23,023 nt of DNA from JBDHTS01 sp039808845 (GTDB lineage: Bacteria; Pseudomonadota; Alphaproteobacteria; Micavibrionales; Micavibrionaceae). The notes below the pieces were generated by a model, which worked only from the letters and a program-made list of their open reading frames with translations, was not told where the DNA came from and ran no database searches. The stretch lies in NCBI GenBank assembly GCA_039808845.1, contig JBDHTS010000032.1, positions 1-23,023 of the forward strand, given 5' to 3'. Positions 15,791 through 23,023 of this stretch are shown here, in pieces. Both the position numbers and the translations under genes were made by a program. The stretch's first letter is position 1. Each line of letters opens with the position of its first letter.

Positions 15791-16336
15791 CTAGGCTCCC
15801 GCCGGCGCCAGAACCATGATCATCTGGCGGCCTTCCATTTTCGGCTCCAGTTCGATCTTGCCGAGATCGGCCAGTTCGGCCTTGACGCGGGCCATGACTT
15901 CCATGGCGATCGTCGTATGCGCCATTTCGCGGCCGCGGAAGCGCATGGTGATCTTCACCTTGTCGCCCTCTTCCAGGAAGCGGCGGGCGTTGCGCATCTT
16001 CACATCGTAATCGTGCTTGTCGATGGTGGGGCGCAGCTTCAACTCCTTGAGGTCGATCGTCTTCTGCTTTTTGCGCGCCTCGTTGGCCTTTTTCTGCTGC
16101 TCGTATTTGTACTTGCCATAGTCCAGGATCTTGCAGACCGGCGGCTCGGCATTGGGAGAAATCTCGACCAGATCCAGGCCCGCTTCCTCGGCGCGGCGCA
16201 AGGCTTCGCCGATATCGACGACACCGACCTGCTCGCCATCGGCGGCGATCAGGCGCACTTGGCGCACGCGGATCTGTTCGTTGACGCGGGGCCCGTCGGA
16301 TGTTGGCCGGCGCGGCGGTAAATCAGGCTTACGGAT
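15791..16336 (-). CDS. infC: Translation initiation factor IF-3, apparent ATC start
   Basis: IF-3 binds the 30S subunit, prevents premature 50S joining and proofreads the start codon. Starting from the GTG at 16267 the protein would lack the conserved GPRVNEQIRV segment. Extending 23 codons upstream restores it and reaches an ATC codon at 16336 preceded by AAGGAG at seven bases, giving 181 residues, the normal size. No ATG, GTG or TTG lies in frame between these points or just upstream. infC is well known for rare start codons (AUU in E. coli), which allow IF-3 to repress its own translation. Domains: N-domain about 15-85 (NEQI, LVEISPNAEPPVCKI), lysine-rich linker KYEQQKKANEARKKQK, C-domain about 95-181. 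It follows the unknown 297-residue gene by 36 bp. rpmI and rplT, usual downstream partners, are absent here. Confidence 0.93.
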   Translation of the reverse strand: MRKPDLPPRRPTSDGPRVNEQIRVRQVRLIAADGEQVGVVDIGEALRRAEEAGLDLVEISPNAEPPVCKILDYGKYKYEQQKKANEARKKQKTIDLKELKLRPTIDKHDYDVKMRNARRFLEEGDKVKITMRFRGREMAHTTIAMEVMARVKAELADLGKIELEPKMEGRQMIMVLAPAGA

Positions 16337-16372
16337 AGGCGTTCTCCTTACTGTCTTAAAACTTCAAAGCTA

Positions 16373-17266
16373 TTACATACGGGGGATTTGCGGGCTGTGC
16401 AAGAGATAGGATACGGCATCCTTTGGGGAGTCCGTCAGCGCGCCCGCATGGCGTCTTGCATTCAGCCCTTCTTCAAGGAATTTGGTCCGTGTCATTTTAC
16501 GGCGTTCCAGCTCATCGGAAAATGTCGCTGCTCTGGTGGAATCAGGCAATTGGCCCCAGAGAGTAATAATCTCAAGCTGATGGCTGATAGAGGGGCAGAA
16601 ATCGGCATCTTGTAACATGTGGCCTTTCCCCAGCGTCTGGCGATTTGGGCCGAAGCTGTTTTCTCCAAATGCCCATCCCAGATCGAGAATATCCCGTTTT
16701 TCCAGGCTCACAAACACGGGCCGCCATTCACGGCCGTTAATATCATCCTTGAAAGCGCCAAGATGTTTCGCCTGAAGGGCATACCTTCTCGTTGCATCGG
16801 GCATTGCCGCAAAAGAGACGGGTTGGTTCATGAGCAGATCCTGGGCATGTTTTTTCCGGCCTGCCCTGATCGCATCGCGGACATTCACATGCGTTGCATT
16901 CATTTCCAGATCGCCAAAAAGGGTGGGTTCCTGGTTATGCATCTGGCTCAGAAGCCTGTGGGTTCTGTACAAGGCGTCGCGTTCGGACAATTCCGTGAGC
17001 CATAAGCCATCCGCGGGAGTCAGCATGATGCGGGACGTCGCCGGTCCCGATACGGCGTGCAAGGCAGCGCAACGATGATACTGAACGGCCTTGAACCGCC
17101 TGTAGGCCATATCTCCGGCCAGGGCGCCTATCCCCTTGTAAGATGCTTGTGAAAGCGTGTTATACGTTTCAGAAAACCTGCGACATTCCTCTGTATTTTT
17201 AAAAGCAAGGTTCAACTCAGGCAGAATTTCATCGAACAGTTCATTGACGGTATCAACCAGATGCAT
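16373..17266 (-). CDS. Unknown 297-residue protein between thrS and infC
   Basis: I do not recognise this protein. It is soluble by appearance, with no signal peptide or membrane helix, and mostly helical in composition. It has several charged stretches (EKRDILDLGW, SDELERRKMTRTKFLEEG) and cysteines at scattered positions without a metal-binding pattern. The start has a good AGGAAAG ribosome binding site five bases before the ATG. It begins 14 bp after thrS and ends 36 bp before infC, so all three genes are probably cotranscribed. The DNA is visibly more AT-rich than its neighbours, especially at the 5' end, which fits later acquisition. Coding is supported by the uninterrupted frame, spacing and binding site; function is open. 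Confidence 0.75.
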   Translation of the reverse strand: MHLVDTVNELFDEILPELNLAFKNTEECRRFSETYNTLSQASYKGIGALAGDMAYRRFKAVQYHRCAALHAVSGPATSRIMLTPADGLWLTELSERDALYRTHRLLSQMHNQEPTLFGDLEMNATHVNVRDAIRAGRKKHAQDLLMNQPVSFAAMPDATRRYALQAKHLGAFKDDINGREWRPVFVSLEKRDILDLGWAFGENSFGPNRQTLGKGHMLQDADFCPSISHQLEIITLWGQLPDSTRAATFSDELERRKMTRTKFLEEGLNARRHAGALTDSPKDAVSYLLHSPQIPRM

Positions 17267-17280
17267 TTTCTTTCCTGCTT

Positions 17281-19278
17281 CTAATAAGGCGCCTTTGATT
17301 CCCGGTCGAGGTTTTCTATTGCCGCTTCCAAGGCTTCAACCGCCTGCTGGTCGTTATGGCCCAGACGGCGAATCGCCACTTTACCCTCCTCCGCCTCGCG
17401 CTTGCCGACGACGAACATGACCGGCACCTTGGCCAGCGAATGCTCGCGCACCTTGTAATTGATCTTTTCATTACGCAGATCGAGTTCGGCGCGGATGCCG
17501 GCCTGTTTCAGTTTTGCCGCAACATTTTTTGCATATTCGTCGGCTTCGGACGTAATCGTCGCGACCACGCATTGCACAGGTGCAAGCCACAGGGGGAACT
17601 TGCCTGCCGTCGATTCAATGAGGACCCCCATGAAGCGTTCGAACGTGCCGAAGACAGCGCGGTGGATCACGACCGGCCGATGCTTTTGTCCGTCTTCGCC
17701 AATGTAAGAAGCGTCAAGCCGTTCCGCCAGATTGAAATCCAGCTGACATGTTCCCATCTGCCAGGACCGGCCAATGGCATCCTTAAGATGAAATTCGTAT
17801 TTCGGGCCATAGAACGCGCCTTCTCCGGGCGCGAACTCGAAGGGGATTTTCAGATCTTCAAGGACTTTAGCCATCGCTTTTTCGGCTTTGTCCCATATTT
17901 CTTCCGAGCCAACTTTATTACTGGGACGCGTCGCCAGCAGGATTTTAATATCGGTAAACCCGAAATCCTTATAAACGTCATAGAACAATTCTATGAAGCG
18001 TTTTACTTCCGTTTCTATCTGGCTTTCCGCGCAAAAAATATGCGCGTCATCCTGCGTAAACTGCCGCACGCGCAGCAATCCATGCAGCGCCCCATGCGCC
18101 TCGTTCCGGTGGCAGCAACCCATTTCCGCCATGCGGATCGGCAGGTCGCGGTAGGATTTGATGCCCTGCTTGAAGATCTGCACATGGGCCGGGCAGTTCA
18201 TGGGCTTGAGCGCCATCAAACGGCCCTTGCCGGAAAGCACCGGCTTGTCGTCATCCGTGCCCGGCACCTCGTCCGGCACCACGAACATATTTTCCCGGTA
18301 TTTGCCCCAATGGCCGGATTCGACCCATAAACGGTTATCGATCAACTGCGGCGTTTTGACCTCGACATATCCATCTCCCTGAATGCGGCGGCGGATATAG
18401 GATTCAAGCTGATTATAAATCGTGAAACCCTTCGGGTGCCAGAAGACCGAGCCCTGCGCCTCCTCCTGGATATGGAACAGGTCCATTTCCCGGCCCAGTT
18501 TGCGGTGGTCGCGCTTTTCCGCCTCTTCCTGCTGCAGGATATAGGCGTCCAGTTCCTCCTGCGTGCGCCAGGCCGTGCCGTAGATGCGGGTCAGCATGGC
18601 CTTGTTGGAATCGCCGCGCCAGTAGGCCCCGGCCACCTTGGTCAGCTTGAACGCCGTGCCGACCTGTTTCGTCGTCGGCATATGGGGCCCGCGGCACAGA
18701 TCGAGCCAGTCGCCCTGGCGGTAAATACTGATCGTTTCCGTTTCCGGCAGGTCGCGGATCAGCTCGGCCTTGTACATTTCGCCCTTTTTGGTGAAATAGG
18801 CGATGGCTTCGTCCCGGTCCCATTCCTCGCGCGTGAACGCAGCGCCCTTCGCCACGATTTCCTTCATTTTCGCCTCGATCTTCGGCAGATCTTCCAGCGT
18901 AAAAGGCTCGTTGCGGGCGAAATCGTAATAGAAGCCGTTCTCGATCGACGGGCCGATCGTCACCTGCGTGCCGGGATAAAGCGCCTGCACCGCCTCGGCC
19001 AGCACATGCGCCGTGTCGTGGCGGATCAGGGGCAGCGCCGCCTCGTCCTCGCGCCGGATGATCTTCATCGCCCCGCCCTTGGATAAGGGCCGCGCAAGGT
19101 CATAGGCATCCCCGTCGATCTCGATGGCGACGGCCGCCTTGGCCAGCGATTTCGCAATGGATTCAGCAACCTGCAGGCCCGTCGTGCCGGCGGGATAGGT
19201 CCGGATATTGCCGTCCGGAAACCGGAGGGCAATGTCGCCTGAATTGCTTCCCTGGGCCTGTTGCGCCTGTGCCGCCAT
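17281..19278 (-). CDS. thrS: Threonyl-tRNA synthetase
   Basis: The enzyme charges tRNA-Thr in the cytoplasm and edits mischarged serine. The 665-residue protein shows the full class II architecture: a TGS domain (about 14-75), then the editing domain with His87 and His91 in HDTAH and Cys195 and His199 in CRGPH. The catalytic core has zinc ligands Cys362 (MNCPAH), His413 (DDAHIF) and His539 (VIHRAVFGTFERF), and a C-terminal anticodon-binding domain starts near 560 (PLWLAPVQCVV). AAGGA lies seven bases before the ATG at 19278. A short N-terminal extension (MAAQAQQAQGSNSG) precedes the TGS domain. A hairpin sits in the leader just upstream. Confidence 0.97.
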   Translation of the reverse strand: MAAQAQQAQGSNSGDIALRFPDGNIRTYPAGTTGLQVAESIAKSLAKAAVAIEIDGDAYDLARPLSKGGAMKIIRREDEAALPLIRHDTAHVLAEAVQALYPGTQVTIGPSIENGFYYDFARNEPFTLEDLPKIEAKMKEIVAKGAAFTREEWDRDEAIAYFTKKGEMYKAELIRDLPETETISIYRQGDWLDLCRGPHMPTTKQVGTAFKLTKVAGAYWRGDSNKAMLTRIYGTAWRTQEELDAYILQQEEAEKRDHRKLGREMDLFHIQEEAQGSVFWHPKGFTIYNQLESYIRRRIQGDGYVEVKTPQLIDNRLWVESGHWGKYRENMFVVPDEVPGTDDDKPVLSGKGRLMALKPMNCPAHVQIFKQGIKSYRDLPIRMAEMGCCHRNEAHGALHGLLRVRQFTQDDAHIFCAESQIETEVKRFIELFYDVYKDFGFTDIKILLATRPSNKVGSEEIWDKAEKAMAKVLEDLKIPFEFAPGEGAFYGPKYEFHLKDAIGRSWQMGTCQLDFNLAERLDASYIGEDGQKHRPVVIHRAVFGTFERFMGVLIESTAGKFPLWLAPVQCVVATITSEADEYAKNVAAKLKQAGIRAELDLRNEKINYKVREHSLAKVPVMFVVGKREAEEGKVAIRRLGHNDQQAVEALEAAIENLDRESKAPY

Positions 19279-19297
19279 GATCGATCCTTATGTCATC

Positions 19298-19316
19298 CGC
19301 CTCTTTACAAGAGGCG
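19298..19316 (-). promoter_or_regulatory. Hairpin in the thrS leader
   Basis: CGCCTCTT and AAGAGGCG pair perfectly with a 3-nt loop, eight bases upstream of the thrS Shine-Dalgarno. If the two weak closing pairs open, it becomes a five or six base-pair stem with a 7-nt loop UUGUAAA, the size of an anticodon arm, but the central triplet is GUA, not a threonine anticodon. A role in thrS control is therefore only a possibility. The plus-strand promoter candidate overlaps it. Confidence 0.35.
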
Positions 19317-19331
19317 CGTTCCGTCTATATC
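19304..19331 (+). promoter_or_regulatory. Promoter candidate for the SpoIIAA-like gene
   Basis: TTTACA (19304-19309, five of six consensus bases) is followed after 16 bases by TATATC (19326-19331). Transcription would start near 19338, about 68 nt before the ATG at 19406. Confidence 0.4.
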
Positions 19332-19405
19332 TGAAAAAGGTATATCGTAAATTTCACTGCTGAACATATTCAAAAATGCATTGATCCCGGAAGGGAGGAC
19401 CAGCC

Positions 19406-19819
19406 ATGGCGCAAACGAAGCCCCGAAACCCGGCCCGCCGCGGCCGTCTCACAATCCAGGCCACTCCGGATTCGGAAGGCGATCTGCTCTGCGTCAAGGT
19501 GGAAGGCGTGGTCAATCCGGACGACTATATGGCTGGTTTTTATGAACCTTTTCTGGCCATCGTCAAAAAATACGGCCATTACCGCTTGCTGGTCCACTAC
19601 ACGCCGGAATTCGAGGGATGGGAGGCCGGGGCCGCTGACATGAGCCTGAAAAGCATCATCGAATACGGCCCGCTGGCGCGCAGGATCGCCTATGTCAATC
19701 CGCCGGAGCGGAAAATGCTGCAGGTCAGGCTGCAGCGTCCCATCATGGGGGGCGAGATCCGCAATTTTGCCGAAGGGCAGTACGGCGAAGCGCTGGCCTG
19801 GATCAGATCTGACCCTTGA
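19406..19819 (+). CDS. SpoIIAA-like (STAS-fold) protein
   Basis: The 137-residue cytoplasmic protein begins with a short basic tail (MAQTKPRNPARRGR) and continues with a sequence typical of the SpoIIAA-like family: VVNPDDYMAGFYEPFLAIVKKYGHYRLLVHY, FEGWEAGAADMSL, IAYVNPPERKM and an ending of FAEGQYGEALAWI. The family adopts the STAS fold of anti-sigma factor antagonists but lacks a proven phosphorylation site here, and members are mostly uncharacterised; membrane binding has been proposed for some. A strong GGGAGG ribosome binding site precedes the ATG. It is divergent from thrS and its last 17 bases overlap the end of trxA on the other strand. Confidence 0.8.
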   Translation: MAQTKPRNPARRGRLTIQATPDSEGDLLCVKVEGVVNPDDYMAGFYEPFLAIVKKYGHYRLLVHYTPEFEGWEAGAADMSLKSIIEYGPLARRIAYVNPPERKMLQVRLQRPIMGGEIRNFAEGQYGEALAWIRSDP

Positions 19820-20123
19820 CCCAATCGGTCAACTGGCTTTTCGACATGCCGCCGACGCGGGTGTCAACCACCTGGCCGCCCTTGAAAATCATGAATGTCG
19901 GAATGCCGCGCACGTTATACTTGGTCGGCGCGTTGGGGCTTTCGTCGATATTCACCTTCACGACTTTCAGCTTCCCGTCCAGCTCGCCCGCCAGTTCGTC
20001 GACCAGGGGCGACATCGCCTTGCACGGGCCGCACCATTCGGCCCAGAAATCCACCATCACCGGCTGATCCGCCTGCAATACCTGCGCTTCGAAATCGCTG
20101 TCCTTGACGTTATGGCCGGCCAT
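19803..20123 (-). CDS. trxA: Thioredoxin
   Basis: This small cytoplasmic disulfide reductase supplies electrons to ribonucleotide reductase, methionine sulfoxide reductases and other targets. The 106-residue protein has the active site WCGPC (Trp30, Cys31, Cys34), the buried aspartate in MVDFWAEW and the cis-proline 75 in RGIPTFM, and matches the family length. GGAAAG precedes the ATG by five bases. It lies 83 bp after addA, the arrangement seen in many alphaproteobacteria (addB-addA-trxA), but has its own promoter candidate in the gap. Confidence 0.97.
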   Translation of the reverse strand: MAGHNVKDSDFEAQVLQADQPVMVDFWAEWCGPCKAMSPLVDELAGELDGKLKVVKVNIDESPNAPTKYNVRGIPTFMIFKGGQVVDTRVGGMSKSQLTDWVKGQI

Positions 20124-20160
20124 TGTCTTTCCAATCGTAGGAGTTGCACTCTCGGTCTTT

Positions 20161-20190
20161 AGGATATGGCGCGAACGGGAATTCCGTCAA
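20161..20190 (-). promoter_or_regulatory. trxA promoter candidate
   Basis: On the minus strand CTTGACG (with TTGACG at 20190-20185) is followed after 18 bases by TATCCT (20166-20161). This resembles alphaproteobacterial housekeeping promoters. The start site would be near 20154, about 30 nt before the trxA ATG. Confidence 0.5.
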
Positions 20191-20206
20191 GCGCGGCGGC
20201 TGCGCT

Positions 20207-23023
20207 TTACACCTGTATCTCCATCAGCGACGGGCCGTCCGTCCACAGCAGGAAGGTGCGGATCGCGCGGCCCGGCCAGATGGCCGCCAAAGCCTCTGCA
20301 TATATCCGCATCTGGCTCCGGTAGGCTTCCGGAACGTCCGATGCGTCTTCCGGCGGCGGACGATTCGTCTTGTAGTCCACGATCCAGACGGAATCGTCCG
20401 TTACCAGCAGCCGGTCGATCTGGCCGCTGACCAGCCGGGGGCCCAGCAAGCCCGTCACCGGCACCTCGGCCCGCGACCCCGGACCGAACAGCGGCGCGAA
20501 ATCCGGGCGGCGCAGAATCGCCAGCGTTTCCGCCACCACCCCGGCTTGGATGGCATCGGGCAGGCCGTGCCCCGCCTGTGCGGCGAACAGACGGGCCGCG
20601 CTTTCCCGCCGGTCGTCCGGCAAATCGGGCAGGACCTGCAGCAGGCGGTGCGTCACCAGCCCTCGGCGGAACCGGTGGCTGTCCCCCTGCGCCAGAGGGG
20701 AGCGCGCTGCCGGTTCGGGCGCGGAGGGACGCGATGGCACGAGCGGGCGCGGCGGCAAGGGTTCATCCGGCGGCGGCGCATGAACCCAGGAAAAGGCGTC
20801 GAGTCCCGTCAGCCGTTCCTGCCGGGCCGGGCCAGGCGGCGTCTCCACGACTCGAATCTGCGGGTTGACGATGCGGCGGATTACGGGCGGCTCCTCGAAA
20901 AACAGATCGCCGTGACCTTCAAAAGCCGTTGTGATCGAATCGCCAAAATGGCCGAAAGCTTCCCGCAGCTGGTTATACCAGCTTTCGGGCAGGGGCGGGT
21001 TGCGCCCCTGATATCCCGCCAGATACAGCCGATCCTCCGCGCGGGTCAGGGCGACATAAAGCAGCCGCCGGTATTCCTCCATCCCCTTGTCCTCTACATA
21101 GGCCAGAACGTCGGTGAACAGTGGGCTGTCCGCGTCGCGGCGGGGGGACCAGAGCGGCACGCCAAGGCCGGTCTTGTCGGGCCAGAGCAACCGCACCGCG
21201 CTGCCGCCCGCGCCGCCCTTCCGCTCCAGCACCGTGTCGGGCAGGAAGACGATGGGGGCCTGCAATCCCTTGGCGGCGTGGACGGTCATGATGCGCACAC
21301 GCGAACCGGCTTCCTCCTGCTCCCGCTTCACCTCCTGCCGCCCGGCCTGCTGCCAGAGCAGGAAGGATTGCAGGGCGGGGGTGTGATCGCGTTCATAGGC
21401 CAGCGCCTGGTTCAGCAATTCATTGAGGGGATCCAAAGCCTCGTCCCCCAGGCGGGCGGAGACGGCATGCAGCCCGCTGACCGCGTCGGCGGGGCACGGG
21501 CTGTGCAGCAGCTGGCTGAAAAATTCGTAAGGCCGGGTTTCCGACGCGTCGCGGATCAGCCCGTGAATCCAGGCCGCCGTTGCCTTTTCATCCGGATCGT
21601 CCCGCAAGGCGCTCCAGAGTCTTTGCCCCGGCTTCCGCCCCAGCGCCAGCCGTTCCAGCCTGGAATCGTCCCATCCGGCAAACGGCGATTTCAGCAGGCA
21701 GGCCAGCGTCAGATCGTCCTCGGGCAGCAGGGCCGTCTGCGCCGCGGCCAGAAGATCCTGCACCGCCAGCTGTTCGTTCACCACCATGCGGTCCACCCCG
21801 CCGACCGGCACGCCTTTTTCTTTCAGGGACCGGATCAGATGGTTCACGAAGGCCGAGCGGCGGCGCACGAGGATCAGGATATCGCCGGGCCGGACCGGAC
21901 GGTTTTTCGACGGGAGCATCTCCCGCTGGTCCAGCCAGTCCCGGATCGTCTGCGCGATATGCGCGGCCAGCAGCGCGGGCGCCTTGCGGCTGGGCCGCAC
22001 CTGGCGCGCCGCTTCCCACGGGTCGCCCTTGTCGGGCGGGCGAATCTGGAAGAGCGGCCATAGCTCCACTTGCGCTGCGTCCCCGTGCCGCCAGCTGATA
22101 TGCCGCAGCGCTTCGGCCCCCAGCCCCTGCGCCCGGCCTTCACCGTGAAACGCCGCGTCGACAAAGTCCAGCACCGTCGGGGCGGAGCGGAAAGACGTCT
22201 CCAGCGCCACGTCGCGCCATTGCGCCCCCGCGCCTTTCACCTTTGCCCGGAAAGCGTCGCGACGCACCGTGAATTTGTCCGGCGCCGCCCCCTGGAAGCT
22301 GTAGATGGATTGTTTTTCATCCCCGACGGTAAACAGCGTCCGTTGCGTTTCCCGCGCCCCCTCGCCCGCGAAAAACTCGGCGATCAGGGCCTCGACGATA
22401 TCCCATTGCCGGGGGTTCGTGTCCTGCGCCTCGTCGATCAGCAGATGGTCGATCCCCTCGTCCAGCTTGTAGAGGACCCAGCCCGCCATGCCGTTGGCGC
22501 GCAGCAAATCCAGCGTACGCTGGATCAGATCGTCGAAATCCAGCGCCGCCTGCCGGTCTTTCAGCGCAGCATATTCCGCGGCAATCGCCTGTCCCAAAGT
22601 GACAATTGCCAGCGTCAGCTGTGCGTTCAGCGCCGCATTGGCGCGCTCGCGGACATGCAGCATGCGGAACGCTTCCCTAGTCAGCACCTCCGAGCAACCG
22701 TCATACAGGTCGTTCGCTTTTTTCGTTCCCAAATAACTACCTTTCTTGGGGCGGAATCCGTCATCGTCTTTTGTCGTCAGAATCGCGAACCACGCATCGA
22801 AATCGCGCGCGGTTTCCTCGGCCTCAAGAAACGGCTGCAGAACCGCAGCAATATTGGCATCATATTTTCCCCCTGTGCGTGCCAATGCGGAACAGGTCTG
22901 GTGAAGATCCTCCAGCGCCAGCGCCTCGTCGCGGCAGGCTGCCCGCTTGATGCTTTCCGGCGTTTCCCCCGGTTCGAGATCGAGGACGCGGGCCAGCTCG
23001 GCTTCCAGCCCTTCATGGCCAAA
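20207..23023 (-). CDS. addA: Double-strand break repair helicase AddA, N-terminus beyond the right edge
   Basis: AddA is the helicase-nuclease subunit of AddAB, the RecBCD counterpart that resects broken DNA ends for RecA loading. The frame is open from the right edge for 938 residues; the Walker A part, perhaps 200 or more residues, lies outside the window. Visible UvrD-type motifs are LDFDDL (about 161), LIDEAQDTN (about 197-203), GDEKQSIYSFQGA (234-246), SFRSAP, RIMTVHAAKGLQ and LLYVALTRAEDRLYL. At the C-terminus the RecB-family nuclease site is complete: GQID (Asp870) and VDYKTN (Asp883, Lys885). A TTG at 22885 should not be taken as the start, since the frame continues upstream with conserved sequence. 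addB would be expected to the right. Confidence 0.95.
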   Translation of the reverse strand, partial: FGHEGLEAELARVLDLEPGETPESIKRAACRDEALALEDLHQTCSALARTGGKYDANIAAVLQPFLEAEETARDFDAWFAILTTKDDDGFRPKKGSYLGTKKANDLYDGCSEVLTREAFRMLHVRERANAALNAQLTLAIVTLGQAIAAEYAALKDRQAALDFDDLIQRTLDLLRANGMAGWVLYKLDEGIDHLLIDEAQDTNPRQWDIVEALIAEFFAGEGARETQRTLFTVGDEKQSIYSFQGAAPDKFTVRRDAFRAKVKGAGAQWRDVALETSFRSAPTVLDFVDAAFHGEGRAQGLGAEALRHISWRHGDAAQVELWPLFQIRPPDKGDPWEAARQVRPSRKAPALLAAHIAQTIRDWLDQREMLPSKNRPVRPGDILILVRRRSAFVNHLIRSLKEKGVPVGGVDRMVVNEQLAVQDLLAAAQTALLPEDDLTLACLLKSPFAGWDDSRLERLALGRKPGQRLWSALRDDPDEKATAAWIHGLIRDASETRPYEFFSQLLHSPCPADAVSGLHAVSARLGDEALDPLNELLNQALAYERDHTPALQSFLLWQQAGRQEVKREQEEAGSRVRIMTVHAAKGLQAPIVFLPDTVLERKGGAGGSAVRLLWPDKTGLGVPLWSPRRDADSPLFTDVLAYVEDKGMEEYRRLLYVALTRAEDRLYLAGYQGRNPPLPESWYNQLREAFGHFGDSITTAFEGHGDLFFEEPPVIRRIVNPQIRVVETPPGPARQERLTGLDAFSWVHAPPPDEPLPPRPLVPSRPSAPEPAARSPLAQGDSHRFRRGLVTHRLLQVLPDLPDDRRESAARLFAAQAGHGLPDAIQAGVVAETLAILRRPDFAPLFGPGSRAEVPVTGLLGPRLVSGQIDRLLVTDDSVWIVDYKTNRPPPEDASDVPEAYRSQMRIYAEALAAIWPGRAIRTFLLWTDGPSLMEIQV

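Noticed and set aside
20144..22063. Plus-strand frame of 639 codons opposite addA
   Set aside because: Shadow of addA, whose helicase and nuclease motifs are intact on the minus strand.
22885..22887. TTG as the addA start
   Set aside because: The frame continues without a stop to the right edge, and the family needs an N-terminal Walker A region not yet reached.

Overview
The window reads as chromosomal DNA of a GC-rich (roughly 60 percent by eye) proteobacterium, most likely an alphaproteobacterium. The reasons are an AddA-type recombination helicase-nuclease next to trxA, a CioAB-like short-Q-loop cytochrome bd oxidase with a 36-residue DUF2474-like subunit, a long-form SerA, and TTGAC/TATC-style promoters. 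The order or genus cannot be fixed from the sequence. Nearly all genes are on the minus strand; the exceptions are a small methyltransferase gene and a SpoIIAA-like gene.

Layout. Positions 1-7306 hold the N-terminal 2435 codons of a giant minus-strand surface adhesin of the type I-secreted, VCBS/T1SS-143 repeat class. It runs off the left edge and contains tandem superrepeats of about 500 residues. Next come gabD (7537-8988, minus), about 1.2 kb without a convincing gene (8989-10220; a palindromic element, a hairpin-rich tract and a second palindromic element), serA (10221-11831, minus), another nested palindrome, and an orphan DNA-methylase-like gene (12094-12741, plus). The cytochrome bd genes follow: cydA (15447-14056), a 207-bp gap filled by a palindrome, cydB, and the 36-codon gene overlapping the cydB end. 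Then comes a compound palindromic element (15526-15779), and infC, an unknown 297-residue gene and thrS, all minus and closely spaced. A plus-strand SpoIIAA-like gene is convergent with trxA, and the 3' 2.8 kb of addA runs off the right edge.

How the genes relate. Most are housekeeping: translation (thrS, infC), serine synthesis (serA), GABA or succinate-semialdehyde oxidation (gabD), low-oxygen respiration (cydAB plus the small subunit), double-strand break repair (addA) and redox homeostasis (trxA). The adhesin is the accessory, surface-exposed component. The thrS-infC order is conserved in bacteria, but here an unrecognised gene sits between the two, and rpmI/rplT do not follow infC. infC appears to start at ATC, in keeping with the non-canonical starts typical of that gene.

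The most interesting non-genic signal is a set of intergenic inverted-repeat elements from several sequence families, often nested inside each other. One family has perfect 20-bp terminal inverted repeats (AACACCAGAGCCAGACAGAG) and occurs twice with different interiors. The second is a 725-bp hairpin-dense tract with GAAA tetraloops and a strong terminator-like stem, which could be a structured RNA. I found no CRISPR array, tRNA, rRNA, transposase or clear defence system.
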